From: Diadophis punctatus similis
Lineage: Eukaryota > Chordata > Lepidosauria > Squamata > Dipsadidae
Direction: 5' to 3'
NCBI GenBank assembly: GCA_023053685.1
Contig: JALIGW010000002.1
Location: 239,872,177-239,936,176 of the forward strand
Length of the DNA stretch: 64,000 bases
The notes under the pieces are model-generated. The model was given only the letters and a program-made list of their open reading frames with translations. It ran no database searches and had not been told where the DNA came from. Both the position numbers and the translations under genes were made by a program. Below are positions 21,723-32,640 of the stretch, piece by piece (positions within the stretch are counted from its first letter, which is position 1; the number at the start of each line of letters is the position of its first letter).

Positions 21723-21929
21723 CTTGTTGAACAACTTTAGCCATGAAAGAGCACTTTGGTTGATGACAAGTCTCTGTCTTTCAAAACTCCCCACTTTCCT
21801 TTTGATGAAACCCCGTAAGACCAACAAACACACAATGTCCATGTCTGCAGTGACTTCCCCATTTTGGTCCAAGTAGAGTTTCCAATGGGAAAGATTGTAG
21901 AACTCATTCTTCTCCAGAAAGGGATGGAA
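21723..21929 (-). CDS. V2R-B exon 4, ligand-binding domain C-terminal lobe
   Basis: The exon is 207 bp, phase 0 at both ends, between acceptor CCATTCTAG and donor GTGGGTAA. It encodes FHPFLEKNEFYNLSHWKLY, then LDQNGEVTADMDIVCLLV and VGSFERQRLVINQSALSW. The LDxNGExxADxDI and VGSxERQ patterns are the hallmarks of V2R exon 4. It is one codon longer than the V2R-C exon near the donor (LFNK against FKK). Confidence 0.9.
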
Positions 21930-22530
21930 CTAGAATGGAAACACCCAATAATTTTAAAAGCAGAAACCTTTGTTTCTTATCCTACCTGGTATTTTCATGT
22001 TACCTTTTTCCTTTAAATTTTATTTTATTCTATTTGAAACAATTTAAACTTCAAAAAAAGTAAAAAAAAGTAATACAAAAAAGAACTAAACAAGGCTACA
22101 CAAAAATGTGCATTAAAAAATGTCTATGTCATATACATATACAAAGATATACATAAATAGTCCTTTTTAGCAACAAGGACTGTAATATTTTGTACAAAAA
22201 CTTCAATGATGCCCTAAAAAGGATGGCCAAATTTGACAAGAATATTTGTGAAAATATAAAAATAGTAGATGATTGCGAACTAAATGTGAGTCAGCATTGA
22301 GATGCTCATGGAAAGAAGACAAATGCATCCATAAGAATCTCAGGAAGTGAACGTTCTGGTTTGGGGAGACCCCAACTCAAGCCTCAGCTCCCCTTGCAGG
22401 GAGCATGCTTGGAGAAGACATCTCACAAAACTTGGACCAACTTGGAACAGCAATGAAGTCAAGGAAGAGATCAAAGGAGCTGCTCTTTGCCTTGAGGAAA
22501 GACCAGAAGAAGAGCCATGTTGATCTATAG

Positions 22531-22873
22531 CAGGGGTGTCACACTCAAGGCCCAGGGACTGGATGCGGCCCGCGGGGTGCTTAAATCTGGCCTGTGGGGC
22601 TGCCCTGGAAACAGCAAAGGACCAGCCCACAGTGCCTCTGCCAGTGAAAATGGAGCTCAGGAGGCCGCATGTGGCCCTCCCCAACTTTGTTTTTGCTGTC
22701 AGAGGGTTGTAGCTGAAAACTGAACTTGGGAGCCAATTTTCACTGACAGAGAATTCGGGCCACCACAGGAGCCCACAACATGAGGAATATCAAGCTGGCC
22801 ACGCCCAGCCCAGCCCCTCAAGGTCAAACACAACCCTGAATTGGCCCTCAATGGAATCGGTTTGACACCCCTG
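22531..22873 (+). mobile_element. hAT-type MITE, family 1 (V2R-B intron 3)
   Basis: The ends CAGGGGTGTCACAC and GTTTGACACCCCTG are inverted repeats. The target duplication ATCTATAG at 22523-22530 and 22874-22881 is perfect. The same insertion is present in V2R-C at 49956-50577, so it predates the B/C duplication. It has no coding capacity. Confidence 0.92.
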
Positions 22874-23157
22874 ATCTATAGGATCTGAAAATCAGCAGTC
22901 TGGAAGCACCTTTCCAACTAACACAGTGTGTTAATTGAGAAGGAAGGATACATCACTCTTCCAATAACTGAAATATGTTATGCTGAAGCTTAAGCACTGT
23001 CATTCCAAAGTCTGAGATATGGTGATATGAACTCAGTCAGAAGAGAGGAGATTCTGGCTGAATGAAAGGAGGGGAACATCCTAAGGTCTCCTACTTTTCC
23101 TATGGATTCCTTCTCCAAAAGAGCTTAATTTGTTGGCTCCCTGTTGGGATCCCATAC

Positions 23158-23952
23158 CTGCCATGGCTGGAGTCTTGGAGCTTCCGATGTCTCTTGGACC
23201 TTCTTCCTTCTCCTCCAGGATCTGGATGAATACGCAGCCTTCAGGATGTGGGCCAGAGTAATAAACATAATGTAAACAGAGTCACTATTTGCAATCTGGG
23301 CCCTGCCCCTTTTCACTTGGGTTTCCATTGGAGCTTTTTGGATGCATCTTCTCCGGGCTTTGACAGAAAAGGGATGTTTTGAAGAAGAACAGCGAAAAGA
23401 CTGCTTTACAAACTGGGGATCTACAAAGAAATAGGGTTCAAAAGCACCATATTTTGGGCTTACTTTTTGCAGAAAATCAAAGCTCCAAATACTATGGATG
23501 TATCTGAGGTACCCCTGATGAGCCATTATATATTTTCCCAAAGTTGTGGTGATCCAGACTTTCCCTTCAATGGGTCCTGACACATCTTTAAGTGTTAAAT
23601 GGAAAGTAAGAAATATGCTCGAAACGATAATATATTCTGTGAGGTGAAGAAAGACATTGACTTGTTTCCACTTAGAGCTGGAACCCCCGAGGGATGCTTG
23701 TCGAAGAGGCATTTTAATTTGTTGAGATATAACAACACAAATTCCATTCCTGAGAAGCAAAGGAGGAAAAGTCCTCAGGAAATAATCTCCCTTTTCTGTT
23801 TCTGGAGCGAGGAGACCAATCAAGGTCCATCTGAAATGAAGGAGCAGTTGGACAATTGCTGGGTACTGAAACCCTTCTTTGGGGAGCATCCGGTGGAAAA
23901 AAGGGAATTCACTTTTATCGCTCAGAATCTCTGAAGCAACTTTATCCCTCAT
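23158..23952 (-). CDS. V2R-B exon 3, large ligand-binding exon
   Basis: The 795 bp exon (265 codons) lies between acceptor GCTTTTTCAG and donor GTATGGG. It encodes the core of the periplasmic-binding-protein-like ligand domain: SEFPFFHRMLPKEGFQYPAI, VQLLLHFRWTLIGLL, GKVWITTTLGKY, IHSIWSFDFLQK, VYIMFITLAHILKAAY, and the terminal LQPWQ just before the donor, a conserved end of V2R exon 3. It is open throughout. The residues after the acceptor (MRDKVASEI) differ from the YGSF-type block usual there, so the ligand pocket may be altered. Confidence 0.92.
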
Positions 23953-24185
23953 CTGAAAAAGCAATGAAGAATCCTGAAGTTTGTTTGGATGAATATATTT
24001 AAATGGTTTGTTGATTAGTCATTGTTTAAAATATTAAACACAAAATATTAATAAGACTGTATATACAAAAAGAATACAAGAAATAAAGTAAATTAGAATA
24101 ACAGTAAAATGCAAATCATATTTCTCTATTACGTCTACAATTAACCACAATTAGATTCAAATATGGAGATGTTAACTAAAGTAAG

Positions 24186-24538
24186 GTAAAGGTAAAGGTT
24201 CCCCTCGCACATATGTGCTACTCGTTCCCACTCTGGGGGCGGTGCTCATCTCTGTTTCAAAGCCGAAGAGCCAGCGCTGTCCGAAGACATCTCCGTGGTC
24301 ATGTGGCCAGCATGACTAAACGCTGAAGGCACACAGAACGCTGTTACCTTCCCACCAAAGATGGTCCCTATTTTTCTACTTGCATTTTTACGTGCTTTCA
24401 AACTGCTAGGTTAGCAGAAGCTGGGACAAGAAATGGGAGCTCACTCTGTTATATGGCACTAGGGATTCGAACCGCCGAACTGCTGACCTTTCTGATCAAC
24501 CAGCTCAGCGTCTTTGCCATTGAGCCACCACTTCCATC
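24186..24538 (-). repeat. tRNA-derived SINE (V2R-B intron 2)
   Basis: On the minus strand it starts with a tRNA-like head: A-box-like TGGCTCAATGGCAAAGACG and B-box-like GGTTCGAATCCCTAG. The body includes GACATCTCCGTGGTCATGTGG on the plus strand. The V2R-C gene has the same insertion at 53268-53627, so it is older than the duplication. Confidence 0.85.
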
Positions 24539-24858
24539 TACCGTGTTCATTTACCCACTATCAACACTTCTCAAGAGATTTTAGCATTTATTTTAACCAC
24601 AATATCTATTTGACCAATGGGGCAATAATCACTAGGGTGCTTTTTAATACTCTTTTTAAAATAGAAAATATTATTGCCACTTTCCTGACAACTATAGGAG
24701 GTATTACTTTTATGTATGAATCTACCTGCCACTAGTGGGACTCACAACCTGGATTATTCTTTGAATAGTTCAGCTGATAGAAAGTCCTCTCCAGGGGCTC
24801 TATTGTTCTTCAAGCCTTTTATGATTACTTTTATTATGAATACATTAGGGTAAAAAGT

Positions 24859-25472
24859 TTATTTATTTATTTTTATTTATTTATTTGTCAAACATGTATA
24901 GAATCGTAGTAGTTTGTATAAACATAAGTAAAAAGTAACAATAAAAGAGGACAATAGGCCAGTAGGACAGAGACGGTAGGCACGCTTATGCACGCCCCTT
25001 ATAGACCTCTTAGAAACGGGGAGAGGTTGACTGTAGTCAGTCTAAGGTTAAAGTTTTTGGCGTTTGGGGAAGAAACCACAGAGTTAGGTAGTGCCTTCCA
25101 GGCATTGATCACTCTGTTGCTGAAGTTGTATTTTCTGCAGTCAAGTTTGGAGAGGTTTACATTTAGTTTGAATCTATTACGTGCTTGTGTATTGCTGTGG
25201 TTGAAGCTGAAGTAGTCATTAACAGGAAGGACATTTTGGTATATGATTTTATGAACTACATTTAGATCAGATCGGAGGCGATGTAGTTGTAAATTGTCTA
25301 ATCCCAGTATTTCAAGTCTGGTGGAATAATGTATTTTGTTGTGAGCGGAGGAGTGAAGGACTCTTCTTGTGAAATATTTCTGGACTCTCTCGATTGCATT
25401 TATGTCTGATATGCAGTGCGGGTTCCAGACAGGTGAGCTGTATTCCAGAATTGGTCTAACAAATGTTGACAT
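24859..25472 (-). mobile_element. LINE 3' end with (AAAT)n tail (V2R-B intron 2)
   Basis: The minus strand encodes a 164-codon C-terminal LINE segment: FVRPILEYSSPVWNPH, ERVQKYFTRRVL, RLRSDLNVVHKI and WKALPNSVVSSPNAKNF. This fits the Jockey-superfamily post-RT region (CR1/Rex1-like). The 3' tail is (AAAT)n at 24860-24890. The V2R-C intron reads straight across the site near 54295, so the element arrived after the duplication. Confidence 0.8.
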
Positions 25473-25573
25473 GTTGTTGACATGTTGACTCAATAATTTG
25501 TAGCCTTTTAAATTAAGTGGTTAATTACTGACATGGATCACTATGAGTCTATGAGATATATGTTCTCCATGCT

Positions 25574-25682
25574 GGGTGGAGCTAGCCTCCAAGAAAGGGT
25601 TAAAACTGCCCTCTAGCCAATCAGGACCGAGTTTCAAAGTCTATAAATAGGACACCTTGTGCCCTAGCACTCCCTCTTTTAT
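25574..25682 (+). repeat. DIRS left inverted terminal repeat
   Basis: About 110 bp pair in inverse orientation with 30351-30466 at high identity. The shared core includes CTCTAGCCAATCAGGACCG and a TATAAATAG box with a CCAAT-like element upstream, so the repeat probably carries the promoter. Confidence 0.92.
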
Positions 25683-26365
25683 CTCGGTCCTTAGCCATAA
25701 AGGACTTGTGCTTTTCCATTCCTGAAGGCTAATTCCTACCACAGCAAATTCCAGTCTATTTCTACATCCGAATCTCCTTCTGTGAGTTTTTACTTCTTTT
25801 TGTCTACCTCCCCAAGTGACAGCTGTCAGTGGTCCTTGGGTAGAGGGTGGCAGGGGGCTTTGGCCCAGCCGTGATTGGCACCCAAGTTGAAGGCCCCATA
25901 TGACCAGCCAGTGCCATATTCTAGAAGGGGGACAGTGCCTGAACTGGCCAGCAATTTTCACGCTGTTTTTAAGGCCAAGTAAAATCGCTGCTTATCAGGG
26001 AGAGAGGTCCAACCTGTCAAACTCGATCATCAAGCCTCAGAAGCTCTCGCGCTTGAGTGGCCACCGTACCTCTCCTTCCAGCTGGAGTCTATGCTCTAAG
26101 AGCCAGTAAGGCACCTAACATCAGGCCCAAAGCTCATCGGGCAAGCAACCTCACCGATTCAATAAACAGCCTCCTTTTCCACTTTCGGGCTGGCGCATGC
26201 TTGGTGCAAAAAGCCATTATTTACCTCAGAAGACTGCTGACGTCACTTTGGCCACCATTTTGCCAAGAGGCTCCTGATTGGTCGCTGGTTGTCTGACATC
26301 AGAGGACAACATTGTGCATGCCCAGAAGTGACTTTTTGGCGAACGGAGTGTGTGGGCTTTGCTGT

Positions 26366-27480
26366 GATGGCGGAGAAAGGCCACAGAAGTGGCAAAGCCA
26401 AATCTAAGGCAGACAGGGCAATGGCCACTGACAATACTGCCTCTGGTGACACGCAAACTAGCAGGGATAGATCACCCCTGCCTTCCCCCCCTCCCAAGGA
26501 GAAAAAGTCAAAGTCCGTTGCACAGGGAGACAGCCATAGGGGGAATGCGTCCACCACAATGGTCGCTAGGGCCCCACCCAGGGAACACCCTGCCGGCAGC
26601 TCAACCACAGAGGGTGACTGGAGGCACAATAGTCCATCACAGTGCCCAGGGCCCACGCCCCTCATCAGTGCAGTCCAGAGACCATCTATCTCTGGACAAT
26701 TTGGACATTTGCTCACGAGAGGGAGATGTTTGGGGTCCCCCAGGCCCTGAGGCAGGTCACGGGCACACGGGCGACAGCAGTCTTAGACCCAGAGATCCTT
26801 TGGATGATCCTAGGGTCCAGGATCGAATCAATGCAGCTATTCGAAAGGGGGTAGTGGCCGGCATCAAGGCTATGGCCAGTGATCACCAGGCTCTCCCCAG
26901 CCATAGCTCTCCTGCTCCCTCCTATAGTCGTCAGACGCCTGGCCCTTCTTCTTACCCAGATATTGAGCCAGATGACTATTTGCCTCTGTGGTCCCCTGCC
27001 CCTCTCGAGGCCCTGGACGATGAGGAGGCCCTATTGGAGGAGGGGTTGCCGGGTGAGGACAAGTGGGACTCCCAGCTTTCCGATGACGAGGATCTTGCTC
27101 CAGAGCCACCTGACTCCACGGCTCTTTTTCAGGCCTCCCGATTTCGATCCTTGCTGTTGTGGCTTGCCCGTGTCCCATGCAGCTGGTCGAGGATCCGGAG
27201 GACCTAGAGCCACTTGTGGCATGGCACTATCACCCTGTGTACCTGGCACCTGAGTCTGACAGTGATGAGGACTCAGTGCCAGAGGAGCAAGACCAGCCAG
27301 GGCCTTCTGCACCTTCTCAGCTGGTGCAGAGTGAGTCCTCAGAGGAGGAGGAGGTTTTTTCTACACTGCCCCTTGTCACCCAATCCCTCCAAACGGGTCC
27401 TTATGAATCAGGCCATCCAGCACCTGCTGGACAGGTGCCTGATGACCAGCAGTGGCAGGGTTTCTATTCCATCTTGTTCA
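26366..27480 (+). pseudogene. DIRS Gag-like region
   Basis: An ATG at 26366 opens a lysine/serine-rich start (MAEKGHRSGKAKSKAD). The region continues through overlapping frames with prolines and acidic patches (PDIEPDDYLPLWSPAPLEAL near 26960, ESDSDEDSVPEEQ near 27260). The frame changes at least twice, so it is broken. There is no zinc knuckle. It fits the position and composition of a DIRS Gag but has no decisive motif. Confidence 0.6.
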
Positions 27481-28760
27481 TAGTACCTAAATCCTCGGGC
27501 ATATGGAGAGCCATTCTTGATTTAAATAGCTACATGGTATACAAAAAATTTAAAATGCACACTCTGCAATCAATACTGCAATACAATACTGGCGGGTATT
27601 AGGCAGGGAGATTTCCTAGCATCAATTGACCTCTCGGAGGCTTACCTACACATCCCGATTCGGCCAGACCACCGCCAATACCTCCGGTTTAGTTATGCAG
27701 GGGTGGATTATGAATATGGGGTGCTACCCTTTGGCCTGTCATCAGCGCCAAGGGTTTTTACCAAAATACTGGCTGCCTTGACGGCCCACTTACGGTCTCT
27801 TCCCGTGCATGTCCAGTATTACCTGGACGACATCCTTATCCAGTCGTCCTCTCTGCACTAGGCAGAGCAGGATGTTCAAGTAAACCTTTCCACCCTTGGG
27901 CACCACAGGTTCCTAGCTAATTTGGAGAAGAGTCAGCTATCCCTTTCCACCAGGGTGACTCATCTGGGGGCCATCATTGACTCTCTGGAGTGCAGGGTAT
28001 ACCTGTCCCAGGAGAGGAGGGGCAAGTTATTGGAGTTAATCCAGCAAGTTCTGGCCAAAAGACTGGTTCCACTGAACCTGCTGTCCTCCCTCCTGGGTAC
28101 AATGATATCAGCTATCCATATCACCCCTTGGGCTCACCTGCACTCCAATGGTTTCTTCTCCCCTTCCAGAGGTCCGGATGCAGCAGCTCCCCGGCCAGGG
28201 TCCGGCTCCCACCAGAGGTTTGCAGCTCCCTCCACTGGTGGATCTCAGCCACCGTTACCAGGGGAACCCTATTCCTGGAGCTCCAGTGACAGATGCTAAC
28301 AACCAACACCAGCACCACAGGTTGGGGAGCTCACATCTGTTCACAAGTGGCTTGAGGAACAGAGTCTCCCCATCAATTTACTGGAACTCAGGGCAGTACA
28401 GCTAGCCCTAGTCCACTTTCAGGGCTCCCTGTCAGGTCAGCATGTGCTGGTCCTGACAGATAATGTTACCACCAAGGCCCACATCAACAGACAGGGGACA
28501 CCATGTCCAAAGCCCTCATGAGGGAGGCCATGGAACTGGGGATGTGGGCGGAGGAACATCTGCAGTCCATCACAGCAGAACACATCTCTGGGGTGAGCAA
28601 CATGACTGGCTCAGCCGGCACCCCATTGACCCAGCAGAGTGGTCCCTCCACCAGGACCTGTTCCAGCAGCTGGTCCGTCGGTTTGGCCAACCAGTCATGG
28701 ACCTCTTTGCCACCCCGGGGAACGCCAGGCTGCCCCGGTTCCTCACCAGGTAGCAGACAC
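27480..28760 (+). pseudogene. DIRS reverse transcriptase and RNase H, broken
   Basis: The RT starts at VPKSSGIWRAILDLNSYM near 27483 and shifts frame near 27600. It continues with GDFLASIDLSEAYLHIPI and GVLPFGLSSAPRVFTKIL and reaches the catalytic YLDD at 27830-27841. A stop follows soon after (codon TAG near 27858). RNase H begins near 28370 with LLELRAVQLALVHF and continues with HVLVLTDNVTTKAHINRQG, ending near 28740 with a DLFATPGNARLPRF segment. Linked RT-RNase H of this type occurs in DIRS and Ngaro elements. Confidence 0.88.
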
Positions 28761-29089
28761 CAGGGGCAGAGGGGACAGATGCTCTTTGCTGTGCCTGGCT
28801 GCAAGGGCTCCTCTATGCCTTCCCTCCCCTCCCTCTGATCCCCAGAGTCATCAGATGGATCCTGCAGGAGAGGGCAGAAGTGGTCCTCCTGGCCCCCCAC
28901 TGGCCCAGGAGAGCCTGTTTCATGGACCTTATGTCCCTCTCCGCATCACCTCTATGGCGGATCCAGCCGACAGAGTGGTCGCTTGTCCAGGGGTCAGTCC
29001 ACCATCCAGAGCCACAATGGCTTCAGCTGATTGCCTGGAGATTGAGCGGATCACTCTGAAACATTGCGGGATCCCTGAGAACATTGCTC

Positions 29090-30055
29090 AAATTATGCTA
29101 GTCTCTAGAAGGCCGTCCATGAAGAGGATTTATTCGGCCACCTGGAGAGCCTTCCGAAACTGGTGCACACAGGTGGGATACTCTCCGGTGGACTTGTCCA
29201 TTGTCAATGTCATCCAGTTTTTGCGTCAGGGCCTGGCCAGGGGTCTCTCCAAATACGCTCCACCGCCAGATGGCGGCATTGTCCACAATCCTCTCTTGTC
29301 CATCGGTGGTCTCCCTGTCCGCACACCCGCTCCTCAGACAATTCCTCAAGGGGGCAGTCAACCTTTGTCCGCCTGTGGTGCACAGGTTCCCGACCTGGGA
29401 TCTTTCTCTGGTACTGACCGCACTGACTAAGGGGCCCTTCGAACCTCTTTCTGAGGTCTCTTTCGAACTCTTGACTCACAAGGTAGTTTTCTTGGTTGCA
29501 ATCATGTCTGCCCGCAGAATCTCTGAGTTAGCAGCCTTGTCAGTGAGGGGAGACCTGTGCGCCTTTCACTCCGACAGGGTGGTCCTCAGATTGGACCCTA
29601 CCTTTGTGCCAAAAATAAACACTCATTTTCATAGGTCCCAAGAAATTGTCCTTCCTAGTTTCTTTCAATTTCCCACCAGTGACACTGAACAGACATGGCA
29701 TCTCCTGGACGTCAGGCGGGCTTTAAATATTTACTTACAATGCACTGCTACTTTCAGACGAACTGAGGCGCTTTTTGTGTCATTTCAACATTCCACCATG
29801 GGACACAAGGCATCCTCTTTCAAGGTGGGTCGCTGGCTTCGTGCGGCTATTTCTACAGCCTATGAACACCTCTCATTGCCCCGTCCCGCTGGACTCACTG
29901 CACACTCCACTCGCAGTGCAGCAACCCCGTGGCGTGGAATGCCCAGGCATCCATCAATGAGGTTTGCAGAGCAGCCACCAGGGCTTCGTTGACACCGTTC
30001 ATATGACACTATAAACTGGACATTTATGCCTCCAAACTTTGGATGGCGGGTGTTG
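29090..30055 (+). pseudogene. DIRS tyrosine recombinase, broken
   Basis: The N-terminal core-binding part reads SMKRIYSATWRAFRNWCTQV near 29120. The catalytic part shows the first arginine in SARRISELAALS near 29510, the HxxR motif as HSTR near 29905, and the tyrosine in HYKLDIY near 30008. A frameshift near 29925 and a TGA just before the tyrosine motif inactivate it. These enzymes insert a circular DNA copy, which differs from the cut-and-join of integrases. Confidence 0.88.
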
Positions 30056-30123
30056 CACCAGGTGGTGATTCCAGTCTGTGTTAGGTGGCCCACCTGGGGA
30101 CAGGGGTACTTTGGTATCTCCCA

Positions 30124-30210
30124 TTCTTGGAGGCTAGCTCCACCCAGCATGGAGAAGGGATGTTGCTCACCTGATACGTCCTTTCTCGTAGGGTGGAGCT
30201 AGCCTCCAAG
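30124..30210 (+). repeat. DIRS internal complementary region
   Basis: Bases 30124-30154 are the reverse complement of the left terminus starting at 25565. Bases 30155-30210 are the reverse complement of the right terminus ending at 30499, with one small gap. The junction 30154/30155 therefore equals the closed-circle junction, a diagnostic DIRS feature used to complete the ends during replication. Confidence 0.92.
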
Positions 30211-30350
30211 TCCCTCCCCTTTTGAGTTGGCTGGAATGGACCCACTGTTGGTTCCTGTATATATATATTGCATTCTTCCTTCCTCTTATGTGTTGAATAA
30301 ATGACTGGTTCCTTCTACGGAAAAGCACTCTGAGTCTGACCTTCATCCCT

Positions 30351-30466
30351 AGTAAAAGAGGGGGTGCTAGGGCACAAGGAGTACTATTTATAGACTTTGA
30401 AACTCGGTCCTGATTGGCTAGAGGGCAGATTTAACCCATTCTTGGAAGCTAGCTCCACCCTACGAG
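30351..30466 (-). repeat. DIRS right inverted terminal repeat
   Basis: This is the inverted partner of 25574-25682, including the TATAAATAG box (CTATTTATAG on the plus strand). The outer 33 bp to 30499 are unique to the right end, as usual for split DIRS termini. Confidence 0.92.
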
Positions 30467-30499
30467 AAAGGACGCATCAGGTGAGTACCAACATCCCTT

Positions 30500-30900
30500 T
30501 TCTTAACAATAGGTAAGATGGAGAATCTTTTCATGAATATGGGATTTGTTCAGCATTGAAAAATATTATTTTTTTCTAAGATTATGTACAAAATGTGAGC
30601 TTTCCATCACTGCTGCATCTTCCTATTGTACAGAATGACTTTTTGATTCACCAGCTTTTCCTCACCTTTACAAGTGTGCAACAGAAGCCCTGAAAGCAAT
30701 GGGGATGGTCTCATGTGAAGATATGTCTTTTTTGAACCATGCTCCCCATCTTAATGTTATCTCAATACCCAGCTATGATACCTACAATGACCATAGTGAA
30801 AAATAGCTCTTGAATCCCATAGAGAAGATATGGCTGGATCTATCATGCACCCACTACCAGACAATTCACTTTACCATGTAAAAAACAAACACACACATAC
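30500..30900 (-). other. V2R-B intron 2, 5' part
   Basis: This non-coding intron segment is colinear with 54391-54791 of V2R-C at high identity. A short (CA)n-like stretch sits beside the exon 2 donor. No gene or separate repeat is seen. Confidence 0.7.
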
Positions 30901-31189
30901 CTGTGGGACTTTGTAGGTGCCTACTAAGGTTGACATCTGGATGGAGATCTCCCTGTCAGCTGCATCAAGAAAAGCCAAAATGTTGTCCTTCCTTCCACAG
31001 CTGTAGTTGGGAACATTGGCTTTTCCAGTAGACAGCATGTCCAGCAAGGCATCTGAAGTGCCAAGTGTGTTCAAATAGTTGTCATGGATGTTGTACCCAA
31101 GTGTGAGGTTATTCGGGAACTGAATATTCTTGTTAATCAATTGAGTGGTGAAAATAAAGCATTCTCTTCCTTTGTTATCATAAGGCATT
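30901..31189 (-). CDS. V2R-B exon 2, ligand-binding domain N-terminal lobe
   Basis: The 289 bp exon starts with one base finishing the codon split with exon 1 (acceptor TTACAATAG) and ends in phase 0 before donor GTATGTG. It encodes LTLGYNIHDNYLNTLGTSDA, then VPNYSCGRKDNILAFLDAAD and the typical exon end LVGTYKVPQ. The NVTLGFHIYDS-like and YKIPQ-like motifs place it as V2R exon 2. It is intact. Confidence 0.92.
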
Positions 31190-31582
31190 CTATTGTAAAA
31201 AACAGTTATAGTTAATATCAGCATAATCAACAGTAATCATCAAATAACTTTTTTTGAAATTTCATCCCCTTTGTCAACATATGACTTTTGAGTCTGAAGC
31301 AAATACTCATCCAAACCCAGAGACAAATGACCCATCAACATTAAATATTTGTGAATAATAAGAAATTGGAAACGAGATAGTCCTCTACTAAGGTTAAGAA
31401 TCACAAATAGTCCATTCTTTGTAGCAGTATCAAAAGGAAGTGGATATTTCAGAAGTGATCGGAAAAATTAAAGAAATTAGTCAATTCCTAAAATGTGGGA
31501 GTAAGTGGAATGAAAATAAAAGAATGAGGGTGTTAATAATGCAGATGGAGGGAATACAACTCCATCGCACTGAAAGACTTAC

Positions 31583-31806
31583 AAGTGAGATTTACTGTGA
31601 GGAGCCATGTTGAAACTTAAAATTTTCTGTGCCAAAGTAAATGCACTGGCGACTATGCTAATGACATGGTCTCCTGGCTTATAGTAGCTCCATGGTCTTT
31701 TTCCAACCAAGTGCTCCAAATTCAGTGAACACTTCATTCTAAGCTTCCCAGAGACTGGCAGGGATACCAGCAAAGGTAGAAGCAGAAGCAGAAGCAGGGG
31801 GTCCAA
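31583..31806 (-). CDS. V2R-B exon 1 (proximal copy), signal peptide and start
   Basis: The ATG at 31806 opens a hydrophobic signal peptide (a run of seven leucines, then VSLPVSG), then KCSLNLEHLVGKRPWSYYKP and GDHVISIVASAF, the usual start of the V2R ligand domain (PGDxxIGxIxS-like). The strong donor GTAAGTC lies at 31576-31582; two leftover bases TT join the first base of exon 2 to make Leu. An inner GTAAAT is rejected as donor because it breaks the frame. The exon is 224 bp. Confidence 0.85.
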
Positions 31807-31854
31807 AATTCATGAGGCTGAATCAATCCTCTGTTTCCAAAGAAGAGTTACATG

Positions 31855-32640
31855 AATTGGATATTTCAGAAGTGATCAAAAATGCCATTTTAATTCAAGT
31901 CATCCTCCAATCCTACATGAATCAGGCATTGAATTGAATATCAATGACTGGTTATAAAAATATGGAAATGAGCTGATCAAAGGAAAATATGACAATCACT
32001 TCTTTAAGTCATGAATTCTTTAATTTCTTGCAGAGAGGAAAATAATGTATACTTCTTTCAGGTATTTTTTTATGTCCTATTGTTACATTTGTGTCTCTTC
32101 CTCGAAGTGTTGTGAAATGCAGTGGACATAATTTACTTGGACTTCAGTAAGCATTTGAAAAAGAAGACCACAACCTACTACTTGATAAGATAGAAAAATT
32201 TGGGTTAGACAGCATGATCACCAGATGGATTAGTAACTGGCTGACCAACCATACTCAACATTTAGTCCTTAACTGAACTGCATCTACTTGAAAGGAAATA
32301 TGCAGTGAGCTACCCCAAGGCTCTGTCGTAGGCTCAGTACACTTTAATAACTTCACAAATGTTTTAGATGAGGGCAAAGAAGGAGGACTCATGTAATTTT
32401 CAGATGACACCAAGCTAGCAGGTATAGCCAACACTCCAGAAGAGAGAATCAAGGTACAGAATGACCTCGACAGACTTGAACACTGGGCCTTAAGTAACAA
32501 AATGGTTAGGTTGCTGGAAAATAAAACATATTACAAACAGTTGCAAGAACAGAGTATTTCTAGTGCAATGCAGAGAAGCCTAGAAGTGATATAAAAGCAG
32601 TGTTCCAATATCTAAAATAAGAGATGGACAATCTATTCTC
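31855..32640 (+). mobile_element. CR1 LINE relic between the two first exons
   Basis: Degenerate CR1 RT sequence runs from about 32115 (codons resembling DIIYLDFSKHL) through TRWISNWLTNHTQHLVLN to a FSDDTKLAG segment near 32400, then a short piece of the C-terminus. Relative to the copy at 55560-56730, about 340 bp near 32503 are missing. It is an old copy that predates the B/C duplication. Confidence 0.75.

Larger units (their letters stand above)
25565..30499 (+). mobile_element. DIRS-type tyrosine-recombinase retrotransposon, nearly complete
   Basis: This 4935 bp element lies in intron 2 of V2R-B. In order it has a left inverted terminal repeat, a broken Gag-like frame, RT with YLDD, RNase H, a tyrosine recombinase, an internal complementary region and a right inverted repeat. 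The internal region at 30124-30210 carries the two element termini joined, which fixes the ends at 25565 and 30499. The uninterrupted site in V2R-C near 54390 gives the same ends and shows no target duplication, as expected when a recombinase integrates a circle. Stops and frameshifts make it non-autonomous now. Confidence 0.95.
14991..31806 (-). other. V2R-B gene, complete six-exon vomeronasal receptor
   Basis: The six exons are 31583-31806, 30901-31189, 23158-23952, 21723-21929, 19929-20055 and 14991-15901. Their sum of 2553 nt is exactly 851 codons including stop, giving an 850-residue protein, a usual V2R length. All junctions have GT and AG, and phases agree. Order: signal peptide, two-lobed ligand-binding domain (exons 1-4), cysteine-rich NCD3G linker (exon 5 to start of exon 6), seven-helix domain. 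It should act at the plasma membrane of vomeronasal neurons. An alternative first exon lies at 32875-33092. The gene is parallel to V2R-C and faces V2R-A. Confidence 0.92.

Noticed and set aside
23125..23157. Codons VWDPNREPTN after V2R-B exon 3 (same in V2R-C)
   Set aside because: They lie beyond the GTATGGG donor; intron read-through.
31588..31600. Inner GTAAAT donor in exon 1
   Set aside because: Using it leaves one base and breaks the frame with exon 2; the GTAAGTC donor downstream keeps the frame.
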